Source: Chromera velia
Taxonomy: Eukaryota; Sar; Chromeraceae
NCBI GenBank assembly: GCA_018398765.1
Contig: JAHBMJ010003761.1
Location: 1-10,000 of the forward strand
Length of the DNA stretch: 10,000 bases
Reading direction: 5' to 3'
In this document: in pieces, positions 1 to 10,000 of the stretch
Layout: each line of letters opens with the position of its first letter
How positions within the stretch are numbered: the stretch's first letter is position 1
Notes under the pieces: model-generated
What the model was told of the DNA's origin: nothing
The model's database searches: none
Seen by the model: the letters and a program-made list of their open reading frames with translations, nothing else
Made by a program: the position numbers and the translations under genes

Positions 1-55
<55 letters not shown>

Positions 56-107
56 ACACACACACACATACACACATACACACACATACTTACACACACT
101 TTCTCTT

Positions 108-140
<33 letters not shown>

Positions 141-178
141 GACATACAGACACACAGACACACAGACACACAGACACA

Positions 179-215
<37 letters not shown>
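1..215. repeat. Compound (CA)n / (CT)n microsatellite
   Basis: Simple-sequence array that starts at the window edge, so its true left end is not visible. It is mostly (CA)n with scattered CATA units. A (CT)n block lies at about 102-122 and a run of CAGACA/CAGACACA units at about 139-180, followed by (CA)n again. It ends at the unique sequence CCGTTTGCG. Long open frames across it on the minus strand encode only alternating Cys-Val and Arg-Glu, which is the repeat read as codons, not protein. Confidence 0.97.
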
Positions 216-216
<1 letters not shown>

Positions 217-701
217 GTTTGCGAGGAACAAAGACAGAAAGCACGTACATACATATGCGTGCAGAGGCACACGGAGTGAAAGAGTGAGATGGAGTATAAA
301 ACGCTGACCTTTTGCGGAGATGCCTCGGCTGTAGGCTTGCCATGGCAAACCGGTCTACGCTGCGTCTATCTACACCATCTCGCACCCCGAAGGCCTGATT
401 AAAAAATGAGAACGAGGTGCTAAGAGAGTGGAACGGAACAAGAACTTTAAGTGCATTCAGTGGACCCGTACAACAAAAACGTACAGGAAGAAAAGTGATA
501 CACAAAGAAGAAGAGATGTGAGATGACAGAAACGGAATGGGATCGCGAAGGCTGCCATGCAGGCTCCTCACTGGCCTATACTGTACATGCATGAGAGGAC
601 CCCGGCATACATGCCTCATAGCAGCGTGCAGAGGGCCCGGGCCGGGTGTCGATCTGCGCGCCGCCCTATCTGAAAAGCCAAATAAGCTGAATCTAAACCA
701 C
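216..701. other. Unannotated flank, no gene recognised
   Basis: Unique sequence between the microsatellite and the inverted repeat. A minus-strand open frame runs from 619 into the repeat, but its translation has no domain I recognise and its far end is simple repeat. I see no tRNA, no convincing exon with homology and no obvious transposon end. It may be intergenic or part of a neighbouring gene's untranslated region. Confidence 0.6.
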
Positions 702-860
702 GATCTGAAACCTTTTATAGGCCTCCATCCGTGATCCCGACCGATCTGAACGACTTACGCCCTATGTATAGGGGCCGATCACGGCCTCCGGCCGTGACCG
801 GGCCGCCCGCCGCCTATATATAGGCGTTCAGATCCTCCGATCGGAAAAGTGTTCAGATCC
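702..860. repeat. Nested inverted repeat (foldback / MITE-like or promoter palindrome)
   Basis: Several inverted pairs share a centre near 781-792. The outer arms are GATCTGAAACCTTTT near 703-717 and the complement of GATCTGAACACTTTT near 845-859 (13 of 15 match). The inner arms are GATCTGAACG (743-752) and CGTTCAGATC (825-834), a perfect match. Between them lie the small palindromes CCCTAT-GT-ATAGGG (760-773) and CGCCTATATATAGGCG (811-826). At the middle is a hairpin with an 8-bp stem, TCACGGCC-TCC-GGCCGTGA (779-797). It could be a miniature foldback transposon or a cruciform-forming promoter element. I found no clear target-site duplication. Confidence 0.6.
811..826. promoter_or_regulatory. 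TATA-like palindrome CGCCTATATATAGGCG
   Basis: Perfect 16-bp palindrome with a CTATATATAG core, about 470 bp upstream of the likely start codon. It could be a TATA-type core promoter element for a gene with a long 5' UTR or an unseen 5' intron. It may equally be just part of the surrounding inverted repeat. Other TATA-like strings lie nearby at about 713-718 and 764-770. Whether this lineage relies on TATA boxes is not something I can judge here. Confidence 0.2.
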
Positions 861-1298
861 GGGGAGATATGCTCGGACCTGTTGTGTGTATCGGTGTTGC
901 ATGCTTTTGTAAGCAGGGCCGCCGGCCGGACGTGATGCCGGACGCGCATCAGTGAATCACCGAGGCATGCCGGGGCAATCTGATAATGTGGCCGTGCAGA
1001 ACGCTCTTCTGACTCCGTGCGAGCCTGTACAGTTAACTGCCTGTGGGGCACTTGAGTAAACTGAGCCCCTCAACTTCAAGTTTGCATGTTTCGTGCCAAG
1101 CTTGTGGGTACACGCGTTTCGTCCGGTCTGCTTGTCCATCAGAAAAGTGTGTGTGACTGTGTGCGTGTTGACTTGGTGAGCCTGTTTGTGCAGTCTTCTG
1201 TGGAGTAGTCCCACGATTCAACCGGTTTGCGGATCGAAGGACCGATCGAGATGGCGCACTCAGTTTTAGAAGGCGTCTCTCTGTCAGTCTCTGGAAAA
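861..1298 (+). other. Presumed promoter / 5' UTR of the oxidoreductase gene
   Basis: Region directly upstream of the coding sequence, with no recognisable gene. It has a short TG-rich stretch (about 1147-1170). The reading frame of exon 1 stays open upstream and includes another ATG at 1251 (GAG-ATG-G context). The 5' UTR or a longer N-terminus must therefore lie here. No transcription start or initiator can be fixed from sequence alone. Confidence 0.5.
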
Positions 1299-7265
<5,967 letters not shown>

Positions 7266-7799
7266 AGAATCTGGCGGTCCGGGATCGAAGAAAGGAAAAC
7301 TAAAAGAAATTCATGAGTTTCAACAGAGGAACAGAGAGATGCATGTTTTTGCTTTTGCAAGGCGGATTCTTAGGTTTCTCCTTTTGAATGGTTCCCCTTT
7401 GTTTTAATGTTTTATGGTGCACACTCAGTTGCGTGCGGTAGTTGTGCACTGATAGAAGAGAATTCATCCCACTGATGAAGAAATCGGGGGACGTTTGGCT
7501 GACTTGTTGGCTGATGTCCTGTCGTTTCGGTCCATGGTCCGTCGATCGTCGATCCCGGTTCTCGAGAGAAAGCGAATTCGTGTAGTGCAGTGCAGTCTAA
7601 AGTGAGAGGTCACGTGTACATATAATGGAAACTATAATGAAAATCCATGCATGGATAATCGATCGAAACCAGCTGGATCATGCGGTAGCTGGTGCAGTGG
7701 TAGTACTACCGTAGTAGTTTCTTCTAGAGTTTCTTTCAGACGATTGCTGAGCTAGTTGCTGTTTGTTCGAAGCCATTGGATGTGCGATCGACGTGCTCG
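7266..7799. other. 3' flank / probable 3' UTR
   Basis: No coding potential recognised after the TGA. I see no AATAAA near the stop, so the polyadenylation point cannot be placed. Two perfect palindromes stand out: ATCCATGCATGGAT (7643-7656) and GGTAGTACTACC (7699-7710). Confidence 0.6.
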
Positions 7800-8900
7800 T
7801 CGGCCTGCTTGCAATTTAAAGCTTCAATTTGCTTCATATATGGTTTAATTTATCTATAGTTTGGCTAAAAAGGGGAAAGGGCCATTCAGTAAGTCTAGTA
7901 GTACGTCATTCAACAAGCCTCGGCAGCTAGCTGGGGAAGTTGTACAGAATACTACAGATTTATTTAAATATTTCAATTAAATTACATTTGTATAATTTAT
8001 AGTGCGTAATAGTGTGTGCACGCTGCCACACACTCCATCACTCAAAGCTGTTGGCATCACGTGTGTATCTCTTTTCATGGTCAAACATATACACATGTAA
8101 GCGAAAATAATCTGCGCGCGCGCGCATGCAACCACAAAAATCAATTAGTGCATGTGCGTGAAGTGTGCACGACCATTGTGATTAACCCAAGCCAGACATC
8201 TTCTTTCAGCTAGTCTGTCAGATTGAAGCGTCTTTGCATCGGACAGTCACAAAGACAAAGACCGTAAAAGAAGGTATAGCGCAGTGAAGTACCTGTAGCC
8301 TAATCTCCTTCCAAAAACTATACTTTATAAATTCCTAGAATCTGAGATAAACTTTAGAATAAACCTGGCTTAAACAGTTAAAGTTCTAGTTAAAATTAAA
8401 AATTAATTTTTAAAAACTTTATCAAATAATTTGAATTCTGTGTATAGCTTTTGCCACTTCATTTTACATGCAGTTAGATAATTACTGACTTAAGAATTCG
8501 ATGTAGACACCGATGTTTCAATTTCAATTAAGCCGGAATTGATTGTGAATTAACTTTGAAAAAAAAACTTACATATAACAAAACCCTCGATCATCATATA
8601 TATGAATCACTAATCACTAATCGTTGAAATATAATTCCCACTGGCTGCATGACTGGCAGTCGTTAACTTCTTATAAGTTTTTATAATTACTTTTTATGAA
8701 TTCTTAAAACTCAATTGGTGTAACTTAAACCTTGATTGATTGTTAGATTGCTACTAGTTTTAGTGATTCCTGCTCAGATTCCTGTCAACACAAGCCTGAG
8801 TGTCAAGCCCGAGCCCTGCAGAAATTGTTAGTGAGATTTTATTGCTAGTTGTGCTAATCTTCTAGAATCCAAGCTTAGATAGATTTATGAAGCAAGACCA
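7800..8900. other. AT-rich intergenic stretch, no gene seen
   Basis: Composition shifts clearly to AT-rich, most strongly at about 8300-8760, unlike the GC-balanced gene. It holds an 18-bp palindrome, TTAAAAATTAATTTTTAA (8396-8413), a short (GC)n run at about 8114-8125, an isolated AATAAA at 8358-8363 and only short open frames. I recognise no transposon ends, tRNA or coding exon. It could be intergenic DNA or an old decayed insertion. Confidence 0.6.
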
Positions 8901-10000
8901 GGTATGAGGCAGGTATGAGAAGATAAGCTCTAGTACTGTGTCATGGCGCATGCCCCCTCACAGCACGCCTACACAAAGACCTAGGCAAAGACCCATGGAG
9001 CGCGGCGGGCCCACCAATCCGTTGATCAGACATCGCTATATTGGCACACGCCGTACACACCAAAAATAACTGGATAGCTGCCAATGGCACAGTCACTGTG
9101 TGTTCTTTATTGTCGCTGGCGGCCCGTTTCTACGTAAGTGTACTTGCATGCGACGCATGTCACAGTGGTCGGCTGTTTCGATTCTGTTAACTGATATTCA
9201 CTCTCAGAATTCAAGGACCATACCTGTGGAGACCTGAGTGCACCTGTTGGGAAACTCTGACCAGAATCTCCTCACAGCATTCAGACCCGTGCAATGACAC
9301 CCGCTCAACTGTGCCCCCTCAACTCTGTACAACTCTTCTACTGTCTTTGACATTCTCTCCTCTGAAGCGTTCTCCAAATGCATGCCGCCTATCAGCGCCT
9401 TCACCTTCTCCAATCGAGTGCATATCTTTCTTACGTGAGTCAACCAGTTGTAGTTTTCTTGCTTTCCAGGGCCATTCGCAAGCTTGCTTACGTCAGATGC
9501 ATGAGTCATTGCATACAAGCTATATGGGACGCCATTGATACACGCCTGGTGCGCTACTGACGCACGCCTAGGGCGGCATTAATTGACGCACGCCTGGGGT
9601 GGGCCGGTGGGCTGGCCGGTTACTGCCTGCCACCTGTGGCCCCCGCCCGCCGGCTCCTGGCCGCAAGCATTCACAGACAATCGAAGGAAATTTAATACAT
9701 GTGCTAATTGGTTTTTGATTTGTTTCTTCTTAATTCTGTCTTCCTTTCTCTCTTTTTACGATCTTCTTCGCGTTTATCCTTGATAGAACAAATGTCAAAT
9801 AGCCACCGGACTTTTCTGATTATAGACCAAACACAGAGAAGGACGGCACAGATAGTCGAGAAACAACCATCCGGTCGCACATTATGATAGCAACGGATGC
9901 AGACACATTGCTGAAGTAAATCTGAAACTGTCTGCACTGCGTGTGAGGACCGTGTGTACTTCTTTCTCCTTCCAGTCTAACCAACTCCTCCGCTATTAGG
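8901..10000. other. Mixed-composition flank, no gene recognised
   Basis: Composition returns to balanced or GC-rich, with a very GC-rich patch at about 9595-9665. The longest frame is a 104-codon minus-strand ORF (9204-9518) with a mixed, protein-like composition but no domain I can name. It may be an exon or a chance frame. The window ends without a visible gene start. Confidence 0.5.
9536..9599 (+). repeat. Three direct copies of a TGACGCACGCCTGGG-like unit
   Basis: Copies begin at 9536 (diverged: TGATACACGCCTGG), 9558 (TGACGCACGCCTAGGG) and 9584 (TGACGCACGCCTGGGG). Spacings are 22 and 26 nt. The last copy runs into a GC-rich tract. The unit is too short and the copies too few to tell a decayed tandem repeat from clustered binding sites. 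Confidence 0.75.

Noticed and set aside
1-215. CRISPR or satellite array
   Set aside because: Units are dinucleotides with no spacers; it is an ordinary compound microsatellite.
122-619. 165-codon minus-strand open frame
   Set aside because: One end is the CA/CT microsatellite translated as Cys-Val repeats, and the unique part has no recognisable domain.
8016-8213. 65-codon plus-strand open frame
   Set aside because: Short, in low-complexity AT-rich sequence, with no recognisable motif or splice partner.
8358-8363. AATAAA polyadenylation signal
   Set aside because: About 1.1 kb after the stop codon in AT-rich DNA where such hexamers occur by chance; use of this signal in the organism is not established.
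9204-9518. 104-codon minus-strand open frame as a gene
   Set aside because: Composition is protein-like, but I recognise no domain and cannot tell an exon from a chance frame. It is noted under the flank and not called.

Overview
The window is nuclear DNA from a eukaryote. It holds one gene that I can read end to end: a plus-strand, 14-exon gene from about 1299 to 7265. The rest is non-coding or unrecognised flank. All 13 introns are GT-AG, every exon junction keeps frame, and the spliced coding sequence is 1938 nt (645 codons plus TGA). The product is an FAD-dependent oxidoreductase of the amine-oxidase / carotenoid desaturase-isomerase superfamily. It has an N-terminal Rossmann FAD-binding motif (GGGWAG) and a C-terminal second FAD motif (NLFLAADW).

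The N-terminus looks like a signal peptide followed by a basic, Ser/Thr-containing stretch, with Phe at the likely +1 position. That is the two-part leader used for import into complex red-lineage plastids. With the dense introns and many microsatellites, this suggests an alga with a secondary red plastid. A chromerid such as Chromera is my best guess, from general impression only; other red-lineage algae remain possible.

Layout: 1-215 is a compound CA/CT microsatellite cut by the window edge. 216-701 is unannotated. 702-860 is a nested inverted repeat with TATA-like palindromes. 861-1298 is the presumed promoter and 5' UTR. 1299-7265 is the gene, whose introns 4, 8 and 9 carry (CT)n-(GT)n microsatellites, always in that order on the sense strand. 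7266-7800 is the 3' flank. 7800-8900 is AT-rich and has no credible gene. 8900-10000 is mixed in composition, with a short GC-rich direct-repeat cluster at 9536-9599.

I see no second gene, RNA gene, CRISPR array, operon or multi-gene system. The most unusual signals concern splicing: 8 of 13 donors have C at intron position +3, and several acceptors have a GCATGCAG- or GCGTGCAG-like end in place of a polypyrimidine tract.
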